This document shows, in pieces, positions 24,995 to 34,055 of a DNA stretch of 64,000 bases. Location: contig NZ_JAMLDX010000013.1 in the NCBI RefSeq assembly GCF_024211275.1, forward strand, positions 60,764 to 124,763, in the 5' to 3' direction. The translations under genes and the position numbers were made by a program. The notes beneath the pieces were generated by a model that did no database searches, had not been told where the DNA came from, and saw only the letters and a list, made by a program, of their open reading frames with translations. Origin of the DNA: Sphingomonas tagetis (GTDB lineage: Bacteria > Pseudomonadota > Alphaproteobacteria > Sphingomonadales > Sphingomonadaceae). Each line of letters starts with the position of its first letter. Positions within the stretch are counted from its first letter, which is position 1.

Positions 24995-26527
24995 TCAGGT
25001 CAGCAGCAGCGTCGCCGCCACGCCGAGCCCTGCGGCAATCAGCGCGACCGCGATGTAGCGCCATCCGCCCCCGACGCGGACCACCTCGATCTCGCGCAGC
25101 GGGGGCGCAGGCGGCGCCCCGCCGGGATCGGGGAAGTGACGCTCGATGTTGCGGATCAGCTTGGGCAGCCGTGCGAGCGTCTGGATATCCTCGACCAGCC
25201 GGTCGGCGATGAACGCCTCCGGCCCCAATTCGGTGCGGATCCACTCGCGCACGAACGGGGCCGCGCTTTCCCACAGATTGATGTCGGGGTGGAGGCGGGT
25301 CGCCACGCCCTCGACCATCACCATCGTCTTCTGCAGCAGCAGCAGATGCGGCTGAGTCTGCATGTCGAAATCGCGCGTGATGTTGAACAGGCTGTCGAGC
25401 ATCATGCCGACACTCATGTCCTTGACCGGCAGCCCGCGCATCGGCTCGCCCACCGCGCGCAACGCAGTCGCGAACTCGGCGACATTGTGGTGCGCGGGGA
25501 CATAGCCTGCTTCGAAATGGATTTCGGCCACGCGGCGGTAATTGCCGGTGATCAGGCCGTAGAGGATTTCGGCGAGCCAGACGCGCGCGCGCCGGTCGAT
25601 CCGGCCCATGATACCGAAATCGATTGCGGCGATGCGGCCGTCGGGGAGCGCGAACAAATTCCCCTGATGCATGTCGGCGTGGAAAAAGCCCTCAGAGATC
25701 GCCTGGCGCAGGAACGCGCGGACCAGCGTGTTGGCGAGCTTTTCGGTATCGTGCCCGGCGGCAAGGATCGCGGCGCGGTCCGACAGCTTGATGCCGTCGA
25801 CCCATTCGAGCGTCAGCACCTTGCCGGTAGTGCGCTGCCAGTCGATCGCGGGGACGGTGAAGTCGGGTTCGGCCTCCATCGCCTCGCTGAGTTCCGAGGC
25901 GGAGGCAGCTTCGCGGCGCAAGTCGAGTTCGCGCGCGGTCCAGCGCTTGAACGTCTCGATGACGAGGCGCGGACGCAGCCGTGATGCTTCGCCGCCCATG
26001 CCCTCGACCTGCGCGGCGGCCCATTCATAGGTGTCGATCGCCTTGGCGAACTCGGCCTCGATGCCGGGGCGCAGCACCTTCACCGCGACGCGGCGGCCTT
26101 CGATCGTGGTGGCGCGATGGACCTGCGCGATCGAGGCGGCGCCGATCGGCACTTCCTCGACTTCGGCGAACAGCGCCTCGAGCGGCTTGTCGAAGCTGTG
26201 TTCGATCGCCGCGCGGATCACCGGGAAGGGGACCGGCGGCAGCGCGTCCTGAAGGCGCATCAGATCGTGCGCCGCGGCCTCGCCGATCAGGTCGGCGCGG
26301 GTGGCGAGCGTCTGGCCGAGCTTGATCGCCGCAGGGCCGATCGCCTGGAGCGCATCGGCATAGCGCGGGGTTTCAGGCGCGCGCGCGCCGAAGCGGGCGA
26401 TGCGAGCAAGGCGGCGCACCGGCAACGGCGTGTTGCGGTCGCGCTCAATGCCCTGCAGCGCGCCATGACGCGCCAGCGTTCGGCCCCATTTGAGCAGGCG
26501 CCAGAGATGGACGATCGGAGCGGTCAA
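24995..26527 (-). CDS. ubiB: UbiB, atypical kinase/ATPase for ubiquinone biosynthesis
   Basis: A 510-residue UbiB/ADCK family protein. Signatures: the KxGQ motif in AAIKLGQTLATRADLIG, the Ala-rich loop PIGAASIAQVHRA, and the kinase-like HADMHQGNLFAL and AAIDFGIMG. One C-terminal hydrophobic helix (YIAVALIAAGLGVAATLLL) anchors it to the inner membrane. It supports coenzyme Q assembly rather than carrying out hydroxylation itself. The start overlaps ubiE by 4 bp. The following membrane-protein gene starts 32 bp past its stop. Confidence 0.96.
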   Translation of the reverse strand: MTAPIVHLWRLLKWGRTLARHGALQGIERDRNTPLPVRRLARIARFGARAPETPRYADALQAIGPAAIKLGQTLATRADLIGEAAAHDLMRLQDALPPVPFPVIRAAIEHSFDKPLEALFAEVEEVPIGAASIAQVHRATTIEGRRVAVKVLRPGIEAEFAKAIDTYEWAAAQVEGMGGEASRLRPRLVIETFKRWTARELDLRREAASASELSEAMEAEPDFTVPAIDWQRTTGKVLTLEWVDGIKLSDRAAILAAGHDTEKLANTLVRAFLRQAISEGFFHADMHQGNLFALPDGRIAAIDFGIMGRIDRRARVWLAEILYGLITGNYRRVAEIHFEAGYVPAHHNVAEFATALRAVGEPMRGLPVKDMSVGMMLDSLFNITRDFDMQTQPHLLLLQKTMVMVEGVATRLHPDINLWESAAPFVREWIRTELGPEAFIADRLVEDIQTLARLPKLIRNIERHFPDPGGAPPAPPLREIEVVRVGGGWRYIAVALIAAGLGVAATLLLT

Positions 26528-27255
26528 ATCTTCCAGCCGCTATGAATGGCGACGAGTCCGCCGAGCATCGGCTCGACGCGCGTCTGCACGAAGCCGGCCT
26601 CTTTGATCATCCGCTCGAAGCTCGGCATGTCGGGGAAGCGCCGGATCGATTCGATGAGGTAGCGATAGCTGTCCTCGTCATTCGCCAGCAGCTTGCCGAG
26701 CTTGGGCACCAGATGATGCGAATAGGCATCGTACACGTCCGAGAAGCCGGGCCAGACCGTGGTCGAAAATTCGAGCACGAAGAACCGCCCGCCGCGCTTG
26801 AGCACGCGGTGCGCCTCGCGCAGCGCCTTGGGGATGTCGGTCACGTTCCGGATGCCGAAGGCGATCGTATAAGCGTCGAAGAAGCGGTCGGGGAATTGCA
26901 GCGTCTCGGCGTTCGCCTCGCTCCACACCAGACCGTCGATGCCTCGTTTGGCGGCGCGGTCGATGCCCACCGCGAGCATGTCCGGGTTGATGTCGGCAAC
27001 CGTGATCGCCGCGCCCGATTCGGCCATGCGGAAGGCGATGTCGCCGGTGCCGCCGGCCATGTCGAGGATCGTTTCCCCCTCGCGCGGCTTCACGCGGCGG
27101 ACGAAAACGTCCTTCCAGATGCGGTGCAGCCCGCCCGACATGGCGTCGTTCATCAGGTCGTAGCTGGATGCGACGCTGGAGAAGACGCCGCCGACGCGGG
27201 CAGTCTTTTCGTCGGGCGCGATGTCTTCATAGCCGAAGGAGACGGTGGAGGTCAT
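26524..27255 (-). CDS. ubiE: Demethylmenaquinone/demethoxy-ubiquinol C-methyltransferase UbiE
   Basis: A 243-residue class I SAM-dependent methyltransferase that methylates C5 of the ubiquinone ring. Family motifs: KTARVGGVFSSVASSYDLMND near the N terminus, DMAGGTGDIAFRM (SAM loop), IAFGIRNVTD (UbiE signature) and VLEFSTTVWP. ATG 27255 (MTSTVSFGYED) is chosen over an upstream open extension to 27300. It is divergent from mutM and heads the ubiE-ubiB-coaBC-dut run. Confidence 0.96.
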   Translation of the reverse strand: MTSTVSFGYEDIAPDEKTARVGGVFSSVASSYDLMNDAMSGGLHRIWKDVFVRRVKPREGETILDMAGGTGDIAFRMAESGAAITVADINPDMLAVGIDRAAKRGIDGLVWSEANAETLQFPDRFFDAYTIAFGIRNVTDIPKALREAHRVLKRGGRFFVLEFSTTVWPGFSDVYDAYSHHLVPKLGKLLANDEDSYRYLIESIRRFPDMPSFERMIKEAGFVQTRVEPMLGGLVAIHSGWKI

Positions 27256-27311
27256 GCGCGCGGCTCTAGCCAAGGGTTGTGATGGGAGCAAACGCAACAT
27301 AGCTGGATCGG

Positions 27312-28124
27312 ATGCCGGAACTTCCTGAAGTCGAGACGACCGTGCGCGGTCTGGCCCCTGTCCTGGAGGGGCAGCGCATCGCGCGAGTGACGCTGCGGCG
27401 GCCCGACCTGCGCCGCGCGATGCCCGAGGATCTCGGGCAGCGCCTGACCGGGGCGACCGTCACGGCGCTGGGGCGGCGGGCCAAATATGGGCTGATCGAC
27501 ACCGACCGCGGCGACACGATGATCTTTCACCTCGGCATGTCGGGGCGCTGGCGAGTCGATCCCTCGGAAATCCTGCCGCACGACCATCTGGTGCTGGAGA
27601 CCGAGGCGGGGCGAACGCTGGCGCTCAACGATCCGCGGCGCTTCGGCTCGGTCGATCTGGTGCCGACCGACGCGATCGGCGAATGGCCGGCGTTCAAGGC
27701 GCTCGGGCCGGAGCCGTTGGGACCGCACTTCACCGCGGATCACCTCAAGGCCGTGCTCACCGGGCGCATCGCGTCGATCAAGCTGCTGCTGCTCGATCAG
27801 CGCGTGGTGGCGGGGCTGGGCAATATCTATGTGTGCGAGGCACTGTACGAATCGCGCATCTCGCCTAAGCGCGCGGGCGGGTCGCTGACCGGGAAACGGC
27901 TCGCGCGGCTGGTCGAGGCGGTGCATCTGGTGCTGGACGCTGCGATCGAGGCGGGCGGATCGAGTTTGCGCGACTATGCCCGGCCAGACGGTGAACTCGG
28001 CTATTTTTCGAAGCAGTTCAAAGTCTATGGCCGGGAAGGCGAGCCGTGCGAATGCGGTGGCACGGTCGCACGCTATGCCGAGGGCGGACGGTCCACTTTC
28101 TGGTGCCCGAAATGCCAGAAATAG
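27312..28124 (+). CDS. mutM: Formamidopyrimidine-DNA glycosylase (Fpg/MutM)
   Basis: A 270-residue bifunctional DNA glycosylase/AP lyase that removes 8-oxoguanine and formamidopyrimidines. It begins MPELPEVETTVRGL, where the mature N-terminal Pro is the nucleophile and Glu3 is catalytic. The H2TH motif LGNIYVCEALYESRISP and the C-terminal zinc finger (CECGG to CPKCQK) are intact. It is divergent from ubiE over 56 bp. The gene order mutM-rpsT-dnaA follows on the plus strand. Confidence 0.96.
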   Translation: MPELPEVETTVRGLAPVLEGQRIARVTLRRPDLRRAMPEDLGQRLTGATVTALGRRAKYGLIDTDRGDTMIFHLGMSGRWRVDPSEILPHDHLVLETEAGRTLALNDPRRFGSVDLVPTDAIGEWPAFKALGPEPLGPHFTADHLKAVLTGRIASIKLLLLDQRVVAGLGNIYVCEALYESRISPKRAGGSLTGKRLARLVEAVHLVLDAAIEAGGSSLRDYARPDGELGYFSKQFKVYGREGEPCECGGTVARYAEGGRSTFWCPKCQK

Positions 28125-28145
28125 GCCGTTTCGGCACGCCCGCGG

Positions 28146-28174
28146 TTGACCGAATCGCCTCTCCCCGCTAAGGG
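28146..28174 (+). promoter_or_regulatory. Putative sigma-70-type promoter of rpsT
   Basis: TTGACC (28146-28151), 17-bp spacer, TAAGGG (28169-28174), 71 bp before the rpsT ATG. The -35 is close to consensus and the -10 is imperfect. A GANTC site (28153-28157) lies in the spacer. Confidence 0.45.
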
Positions 28175-28244
28175 CCGCGCTTTCCCGAGGCTTGGAAGCT
28201 GCTTCCGCGCCTCTTTTCGCATCGAAAACAGGAACGAGACCTAC

Positions 28245-28508
28245 ATGGCGAACACGCCGCAAGCCAAGAAGCGCATCCGTCGCAACGCCGCCCGCGCCGA
28301 AGTCAACGGTGCACGCGTCGGCCGCATCCGCACCTTCGTCAAGAAGGTCGAGAGCGCGATCGAATCGGGCGACAAGTCGGCGGCCGAATCGGCGCTGAAG
28401 GCGATGCAGCCGGAGCTGGCGCGCGGCGTCGCCAAGGGCGTGGTTCACAAGAACACCGCGGCGCGCAAATTCTCACGGCTGACCAAGCGCCTCTCGGCGC
28501 TCGCCTAA
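28245..28508 (+). CDS. rpsT: 30S ribosomal protein S20
   Basis: An 87-residue S20 that binds the 5' and 3' minor domains of 16S rRNA. It begins [18 protein letters not shown] and ends [17 protein letters not shown], typical for alphaproteobacteria. The start ATG 28245 is preceded by AGGAA 13 bp upstream. A clear Rho-independent terminator follows at 28536-28566, so it is a single-gene transcript between mutM and dnaA. Confidence 0.97.
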   Translation: MANTPQAKKRIRRNAARAEVNGARVGRIRTFVKKVESAIESGDKSAAESALKAMQPELARGVAKGVVHKNTAARKFSRLTKRLSALA

Positions 28509-28535
28509 GTCTCGGAAAATTCGGGCATTCCCAAG

Positions 28536-28566
28536 CCCCGTCGACAGCTGTCGGCGGGGTTTTTCT
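28536..28566 (+). terminator. Rho-independent terminator of rpsT
   Basis: An 11-bp GC-rich stem (CCCCGTCGACA with TGTCGGCGGGG, one G-T pair) and a minimal loop, followed by TTTTTCTT. It starts 28 bp after the rpsT stop. Confidence 0.85.
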
Positions 28567-28975
28567 TGTTCGCTCAACGGTTTGGCGAATGCCGGATCGC
28601 CGAATCGGCGGAAGACCACGAGTCGCATCGTCACGCTGTTGTAACGATACACGCAAGTAATTGGAAACTGGCGATTTCATCGCGAATTGACGCATTTCCG
28701 GGGCGGATGCGAGTCAAGCCTACTTATTTCAGATTCTTTACACCCCGCCCTCTTGATCGACTCGAAAAATCACTCCTAAAACAGACTTCCGCCACGGCGT
28801 TTCTCGTCGGCGGATTCAGCGCAGGACACGAACCAGTGCGGATGCGATTCCGGCTGAGGGTCGGTTTTGCCCTGAATCGACGGGCATGAAGATCGATGTG
28901 CGGAGGGGGGCTTTTCGCGTCGATCGTGGCGGAACCAGCGCTTTTGGCGCGAGACTATTGAGGGGCGATTAGCAT
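28567..28975 (+). promoter_or_regulatory. dnaA upstream region with clustered GANTC sites
   Basis: The 409-bp spacer between the rpsT terminator and dnaA is the largest non-coding stretch here. It holds eight GANTC sites at 28602, 28620, 28711, 28732, 28759, 28813, 28846 and 28874 (all within 277 bp, about one expected). It also holds an AT-richer stretch near 28640-28790. GANTC is the target of the cell-cycle methyltransferase CcrM in alphaproteobacteria. I found no DnaA box (TTATNCACA) on either strand. A weak promoter-like pair TTGATC and TAAAAC lies at about 28754 and 28778. Confidence 0.6.
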
Positions 28976-30334
28976 ATGGATCAAGCCAAGGCCTGGACAC
29001 GCGTGCGTGGCAATCTGCGACTTTCCGCAGGCCAGCGGCTGTTCGACCAGTGGCTGAAGCCGATTGTGCTGATCGACGGCAGCGATGCTGAGACGGTGCG
29101 CCTCGGCCTGCCATCGCCATTCATGACCAATTGGGTCAAGGGCCACTACGCCGAGCGGCTGCTGATGGAATTCCGCGCGCTATTGCCCGAGGTGCGCACG
29201 GTTTCGGTCGAGACGGTCGATGCGCGTGCGACTCGCGAACTGGCTGCCGAAGCGGCCGAACCTGTCGCGGCGGCTACGCCGGCAACGCCCCGGTCCGCGG
29301 CTTCGGGCGAGCGGCCGCGCTTCGATTCGCGCTTCACCTTCGACCGCTTCGTCACCGACACCTCGAATCGCGTCGCCTTCAATGCGGCCAAGGCGCTGGC
29401 GGAGCCGGGCAAGCCGCGCTTCAGCCCGCTTTACCTTCACAGCAGCACGGGGCAGGGCAAGACTCACCTGATGCATGCGATCGGCCAGGCGTTCCTCGAC
29501 GCAGTGCCGGACGCGACCGCGATCTACATGCCGGCCGAACGCTTCATGTTCGAATTCGTCCGCGCTGTGCGCGAGAAGGATACGTTCAGCTTCAAGGCGC
29601 GGCTGCGCGGCGTCGACCTGCTGATGATCGACGACCTTCAGTTCATCGCCGGCAAGGAATCGACGCAGGAGGAATTCTTCCACACCGTCGACGAGTTCAT
29701 GCGCGAGGGCAAAAGGCTGGTCATCGCCGCCGACCGCAGCCCGCTGGCGCTCGAGGGGATCGAGGCGCGGCTGGCGTCGCGGCTGGGATCTGGCCTCGCG
29801 GCGGACATCAAGCCGGCCGAGCTCGGCCTGCGCCGCACGATTCTCGACCGCAAGCTCGAGGATATGCCGGGCGCCGCGGTGCCGGGCGAGGTGCTCGACC
29901 TGCTCGCCGCGCGGATCAGCAGCAGCGTGCGCGAGCTCGAAGGCGCGCTCAACCGTCTCGTCGCTTATGCGCAGCTCAACGGCGAGACGGTGACGACTGA
30001 ATTCGCCGAATCGGTGCTGGGCGAAGCGCTGCGCGGCAGCCAGCGCCGGATCACGATCGACGAAATCCAGAAGGCCGTGTCGTCGCATTTCGACGTCAAG
30101 CAGCTCGATCTGGTGTCACAGCGCCGCGCGGTGGCGATCGCGCGCCCGCGGCAGATCGCTATGTATCTTGCGAAGCGTCTGACGACCCGTTCGTTGCCCG
30201 AAATTGGCCGAAAGTTCGGCAATCGCGATCATTCTACCGTGATTCATGCGGTTCGTCGCATCGAGGAGCTTCGGGGCACCGATAGCGAGATTGACGGGGC
30301 AGTTCGAAGCCTTATGCGCCAGTTGGAAGCGTAG
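28976..30334 (+). CDS. dnaA: Chromosomal replication initiator DnaA
   Basis: A 452-residue initiator. Domain I (residues 1-90) begins DQAKAWTRVRGNLRLSAGQ; a short Ala/Pro-rich domain II follows. Domain III has the AAA+ Walker A in the variant form STGQGKTHLMHA (about 157-168) and Walker B LLMIDDLQFIAGK. Domain IV has the signature FGNRDHSTVIHAVRRIEEL. DnaA binds origin boxes and opens the duplex with ATP. Walker A reads SSTGQGKT where most have GGVGLGKT; the GKT core is intact. The upstream GANTC cluster suggests methylation-dependent control. Confidence 0.97.
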   Translation: MDQAKAWTRVRGNLRLSAGQRLFDQWLKPIVLIDGSDAETVRLGLPSPFMTNWVKGHYAERLLMEFRALLPEVRTVSVETVDARATRELAAEAAEPVAAATPATPRSAASGERPRFDSRFTFDRFVTDTSNRVAFNAAKALAEPGKPRFSPLYLHSSTGQGKTHLMHAIGQAFLDAVPDATAIYMPAERFMFEFVRAVREKDTFSFKARLRGVDLLMIDDLQFIAGKESTQEEFFHTVDEFMREGKRLVIAADRSPLALEGIEARLASRLGSGLAADIKPAELGLRRTILDRKLEDMPGAAVPGEVLDLLAARISSSVRELEGALNRLVAYAQLNGETVTTEFAESVLGEALRGSQRRITIDEIQKAVSSHFDVKQLDLVSQRRAVAIARPRQIAMYLAKRLTTRSLPEIGRKFGNRDHSTVIHAVRRIEELRGTDSEIDGAVRSLMRQLEA

Positions 30335-30400
30335 ACGTTTCGTCCGGGTAACGGGCCAGAGGTTGCGTTGCGTGTTTGCGCCTCCTGCGGGGGGCGCCGG

Positions 30401-30442
30401 GGTGGGGGGTGTTCCCCCCAAATCTTCGCACCTCCCACCCCA
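30401..30442 (+). terminator. G/C-tract hairpin after dnaA
   Basis: A 6-bp hairpin of G6 and C6 with loop TGTT (30404-30419). An alternative longer pairing joins GGGGTGGGGGG (30399-30409) with CCTCCCACCCC (30432-30442), one mismatch. No T-run follows, so termination is likely Rho-assisted or the structure marks the 3' end of the dnaA message. Confidence 0.45.
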
Positions 30443-30495
30443 CGTATTTGCGTCAGGCCAGCGGCGGGAGCGGTTTTGCAAGCGATGGGCAAGGC

Positions 30496-30762
30496 ATGAC
30501 CGTCATTGTCGCACTGCTTCTCGCGCTCGTGAACGGCCTCACCTTCCTGTCATTCTGGCATGACAAGCAGCGCGCGATTCGAGGCGGACCCCGCGTGCGG
30601 GAGGCCGACCTGCTCGGTCTGGCGCTGCTCGGCGGGTCGCCCGCGGCGCTCGCCGCCCGGCACCTGTTTCGGCACAAGACGCGCAAGCAACCCTTTTCGA
30701 CCCTGTTGCTGTTGATCGCCGGACTTCAGCTCGGCGCGCTCGGCGGCGTTTTGCTGCTCTAG
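30496..30762 (+). CDS. DUF1294 small membrane protein
   Basis: An 88-residue protein with two hydrophobic helices: residues 1-20 (MTVIVALLLALVNGLTFLSF) and 68-88 (STLLLLIAGLQLGALGGVLLL). Between them lie WHDKQRAI and the ADLLGLALLGGSPAALAARHLFRHKTRKQPF segment, both typical of DUF1294. The start at 30496 lies 161 bp after dnaA. The gene is convergent with trpS, with 1 bp between stops. Role unknown. Confidence 0.85.
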   Translation: MTVIVALLLALVNGLTFLSFWHDKQRAIRGGPRVREADLLGLALLGGSPAALAARHLFRHKTRKQPFSTLLLLIAGLQLGALGGVLLL

Positions 30763-30763
30763 C

Positions 30764-31771
30764 TCAGACCAGCAGCCCCATCGTCTCCTGCACGCGGCGC
30801 AGCAGCGGCGCGGCGAGCGTGGCGGCGCGGTTCGAGCCCTCGCGAAGGATCGCATCGACCGCCGGGCGGTCCGCGGTCAAGCGCACCATCTCGTCGCGGA
30901 TCGGACCCAGCTTCGCCACAGCGAGATCGGCGAGCGCGGGCTTGAACGCGCCGAAGCCTTGCCCGGCATATTCCGCGACGACGTCGTCGGTCGTGCGGTC
31001 GGCGAGCGCAGCGAAGATCGTCACGAGGTTCTTCGCCTCGGGCCGGTCCTTGAGGTCGTCCAACTTCTCGCCCAACGGCTCGGGGTCGGTCTTCGCCTTG
31101 CGGAATTTCTGGGCGATGGCGTCGTCGTCATCGATCAGGTTGATGCGCGCGGCGTCCGAGGGATTGGACTTCGACATCTTCTGCGTCGCGTCGCGCAGGC
31201 TCATGATCCGCGGCGCGGCCTTGCTCACCAGCGGCTCCGGCTGGACCAGCAGCTCGACGTCATAATCCTGGTTGAACTTGGCGGCGATGTCGCGCGCCAG
31301 CTCGAGATGTTGCTTCTGGTCTTCGCCGACGGGCACATGCGTCGCCGAATAGAGCAGTACATCGGCGGCCATCAGCACCGGATAGTCGTACAGCCCGACG
31401 CTCGCGCCCTCGCGGTTCTTGCCGGCCTTGTCCTTGAACTGGGTCATGCGGTTGAGCCAGCCGACCCGTGCGACATTGTTGAGCAGCCAGCTGAGTTCGC
31501 TGTGCGCGGGGACGCGAGTCTGGTTGAACAGGATCGAGCGCTTGGGATCGATGCCGCTCGCGATCATCGCGGCGGCGATCTCGAAGGTGTTGGCGTGCAG
31601 CGCCCGCGGCTCGATCCATTCGGTCAGGCCGTGCAGGTCGGCGATGAAATACATGCTCTCGCCGCCAGCGGCCTCGATCTGCGCCTGCATCCCGACCCAC
31701 TGCTTGATCGCGCCGAGATAGTTGCCGAGGTGGAGATTGCCGGTGGGCTTGATGCCGGAAACGACGCGCAT
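30764..31771 (-). CDS. trpS: Tryptophanyl-tRNA synthetase
   Basis: A 335-residue class I synthetase charging tRNA-Trp. It begins [22 protein letters not shown]: the HIGH motif is read as HLGN. KMSKS is present as [14 protein letters not shown]. The substrate region [15 protein letters not shown] is intact. It lies 20 bp downstream of murJ on the same strand, so it is likely co-transcribed with it. Confidence 0.97.
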   Translation of the reverse strand: MRVVSGIKPTGNLHLGNYLGAIKQWVGMQAQIEAAGGESMYFIADLHGLTEWIEPRALHANTFEIAAAMIASGIDPKRSILFNQTRVPAHSELSWLLNNVARVGWLNRMTQFKDKAGKNREGASVGLYDYPVLMAADVLLYSATHVPVGEDQKQHLELARDIAAKFNQDYDVELLVQPEPLVSKAAPRIMSLRDATQKMSKSNPSDAARINLIDDDDAIAQKFRKAKTDPEPLGEKLDDLKDRPEAKNLVTIFAALADRTTDDVVAEYAGQGFGAFKPALADLAVAKLGPIRDEMVRLTADRPAVDAILREGSNRAATLAAPLLRRVQETMGLLV

Positions 31772-31791
31772 GGGATGTCTCTACGTTGGAA

Positions 31792-33357
31792 TTAGGCCGC
31801 GCGGCGGCGGAACAGCGCCTTGAGGTCGCCGATCCGCACCGCGCCGGTGCCGAAGCAGGCGACCGCGTACACGATGCACCCGGCGCCGACCAGCACCAGC
31901 ATCGCCGCGGTGCGGACGGTCCACAGGCCGGTCGTGTAGGGCGTGAACAGGTCGTTGAGAAAGAACATCACCGCGCCCATCGCCGCCGCTGCGCCGACCA
32001 GCCGCCAGACACGGCGCGACAGCTGGGCGTCGGCCACGAAATCGCCGCGCTCGCGCAGCGTTCGATAGAGCATCGCGACATTGACCCATGAGGCAACCGC
32101 AGTGGCGAGCGGCGGCCCCATATGCTGGAGCGGCACGATAAGCGCGAGGTTGAGCACCAAATTCACCGCGATCGAGATCGTCGCGTAGCGCACCGGCGTC
32201 CTGGTGTCCGAACGCGCATAATAGCCCGGCGTCAGCACCTTCACGAGGATATAGGCGGGCAGCCCGACCGAGAAGGCCGCGAGCGCCTGCGCGGTCTTGA
32301 GCGTGTCCTCCGGCGTGAATGCGCCATGCTGGAACAGCGCGGCGACGATCGGGCCGCCGCAGATCACCAGCGCGGCGGTGGCGGGAAGGGTGAGGAACAG
32401 CGCCAGCTCCATCCCGCGATTCTGCGTGTGCATCGCCTCGGCTTCCTTGCCGCCGCCCAATTGGCGGGCGATCGTCGGGAGCAGCACCGTGCCCAGGCCG
32501 ATGCCGATCAGCCCGAGCGGGAGCTGGTTCAGCCGGTCGGCATAATAGATGTACGACACCGATCCCTCGGCCAGCAGGCTGGCGGCGAGCGCGGTCGAGA
32601 TGACGAGGTTGATCTGCACCGCGCCCGCACCGGCGGCGGCGGGCGCGATCAGCGACAGCAGCTTCTTCACGTCCGGTGACAGGCGCGGCAGCCGGAGGCG
32701 GAGCTTCACGCCCGCCGCGCGCGCGGCGAGCACCAGCCACAGCAATTGGAGCGCGCCCGACACCGTCACCGCGATCGCCTGATTGCGTGCGGTCACCAGC
32801 GTGTCGTCATGATGGAAGAACAGCAGCGCGGCGATCAGCGTCAGGTTGAGCAGGATCGGCGCTGCGGCGTTGACCCAGAATTTGTGGAGTGAATTGAGGA
32901 TGCCGCCGAGCAGCGAGACGAGGCTGATCAGCAGCAGATAGGGAAAGGTCAGGCGCGACAGCTCGACCGCGTAGGCGAACTGGCCGGGCGTCACGTCGTT
33001 GAACCCGCCCGACAGCGCCCACACCACCGGGAAGGCCGCGATCTCCATCACCGCGGTCATGACGATCAGTACCGGCAGCAGCACCGACAGCGCCTCTTCG
33101 GCAAAGGTCAGCGCGGGGGCGGGGTCACCGTCAGCTTCGCCGATCTTCTTCGAGAACATCGGCACGAACGCGGCGCTGAACGCCCCCTCGGCGAACAGCG
33201 CGCGAAACAGATTGGGCAGGCGAAACGCGATCAGGAACGCGTCGGACGCGAAGCTCGCCCCGACATAGCGCGCGAACAGCGAATCGCGGACCAGCCCGAG
33301 CACGCGGCTGGCGAGCGTCAGCCCGCCGATCGACCCGAGTGCCCGGACGAGGTTCAT
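31792..33357 (-). CDS. murJ: Lipid II flippase MurJ
   Basis: A 521-residue polytopic MOP-superfamily flippase that moves lipid II across the inner membrane. About 14 helices are visible from LGSIGGLTLASRVLGLVRDSLFARYVG at the N terminus. The family signature arginines and the motifs FLIAFRLPNLFRALFAEGAFS and GSVSYIYYADRLNQLPLGLIGIGLGTVLLPTIAR are present. The murJ gene starts 22 bp beyond the secB stop, on the same strand. Confidence 0.96.
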   Translation of the reverse strand: MNLVRALGSIGGLTLASRVLGLVRDSLFARYVGASFASDAFLIAFRLPNLFRALFAEGAFSAAFVPMFSKKIGEADGDPAPALTFAEEALSVLLPVLIVMTAVMEIAAFPVVWALSGGFNDVTPGQFAYAVELSRLTFPYLLLISLVSLLGGILNSLHKFWVNAAAPILLNLTLIAALLFFHHDDTLVTARNQAIAVTVSGALQLLWLVLAARAAGVKLRLRLPRLSPDVKKLLSLIAPAAAGAGAVQINLVISTALAASLLAEGSVSYIYYADRLNQLPLGLIGIGLGTVLLPTIARQLGGGKEAEAMHTQNRGMELALFLTLPATAALVICGGPIVAALFQHGAFTPEDTLKTAQALAAFSVGLPAYILVKVLTPGYYARSDTRTPVRYATISIAVNLVLNLALIVPLQHMGPPLATAVASWVNVAMLYRTLRERGDFVADAQLSRRVWRLVGAAAAMGAVMFFLNDLFTPYTTGLWTVRTAAMLVLVGAGCIVYAVACFGTGAVRIGDLKALFRRRAA

Positions 33358-33379
33358 GAAAGCGCCCCCGATGGCCGGA

Positions 33380-33889
33380 TCAGGCCGTGCCGGCTTCCCC
33401 GGCCTCGCCCTCGGCGGCGCGCGCCTCGAGCTGCTGGTAATAGAGACCGTTGAAATCGATCGGCTCGAGCATCAGCGGCGGGAAGCCGCCGTCGCGCACG
33501 GCATCGGCCAGCACGCGGCGCGCGAACGGGAACAGGATGCGGGGCGCTTCGCCGAGCAGGAAGGGCTGGAGATGCTCTTCCGGCATGTTGCGGATGCCGA
33601 ACAGGCCGGCATAGGACAGCTCGACCACGAACGCGGTCTGCTCTTCCATCTGCGCCTTGACGTCGATCTTGAGCGTCACCTCATGCACGTCCGCACCGAC
33701 TTCGGCCGCACCGATGTTGAACTGCACGTCGAACGCGGGCTGGCCCTGCACCTGATAGATTGCCGGCGCGTTGGGATTCTCGAACGAGAAGTCCTTCACA
33801 TATTGCGAGATCACGCCGACCGAGGTCGAGGTGTCGGCGCCGTTCGCCAGCGGCTCGTTGCCCACGCCTGCGTTTTCCGGCTCGCTCAT
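33380..33889 (-). CDS. secB: Protein-export chaperone SecB
   Basis: A 169-residue cytosolic tetrameric chaperone that delivers unfolded preproteins to SecA. The core shows SVGVISQYVKDFSFENPNAP, FDVQFNIGA, EVTLKIDVKAQ, ELSYAGLFGIRNMPEEHLQP and ILFPFARRVLADAVRDGGFPPLML. ATG 33889 has AAGGA 11 bp upstream; an open extension to 33931 is less likely. Upstream it is divergent from the Tim44-domain gene, a typical alphaproteobacterial neighbour. Confidence 0.96.
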   Translation of the reverse strand: MSEPENAGVGNEPLANGADTSTSVGVISQYVKDFSFENPNAPAIYQVQGQPAFDVQFNIGAAEVGADVHEVTLKIDVKAQMEEQTAFVVELSYAGLFGIRNMPEEHLQPFLLGEAPRILFPFARRVLADAVRDGGFPPLMLEPIDFNGLYYQQLEARAAEGEAGEAGTA

Positions 33890-34055
33890 GGTAATAAAGT
33901 CCTTCTGTATCTGGGATATTGCCGCGGTCATCCGCGTTTGAATGATGGTCGCGCCTAGCAGGGCGAATGCCCCGTTTCAACGGGCCTGCACCGCCTGTCG
34001 GGAAGCGGCATTTGAAAGAACGGCGCATCCTGCCTATGTGGGAAGCGGAAACGAG

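Noticed and set aside
28567..28975. Origin of replication next to dnaA
   Set aside because: No DnaA boxes or classic origin layout seen; a GANTC cluster alone does not make an origin. The true oriC may lie elsewhere.
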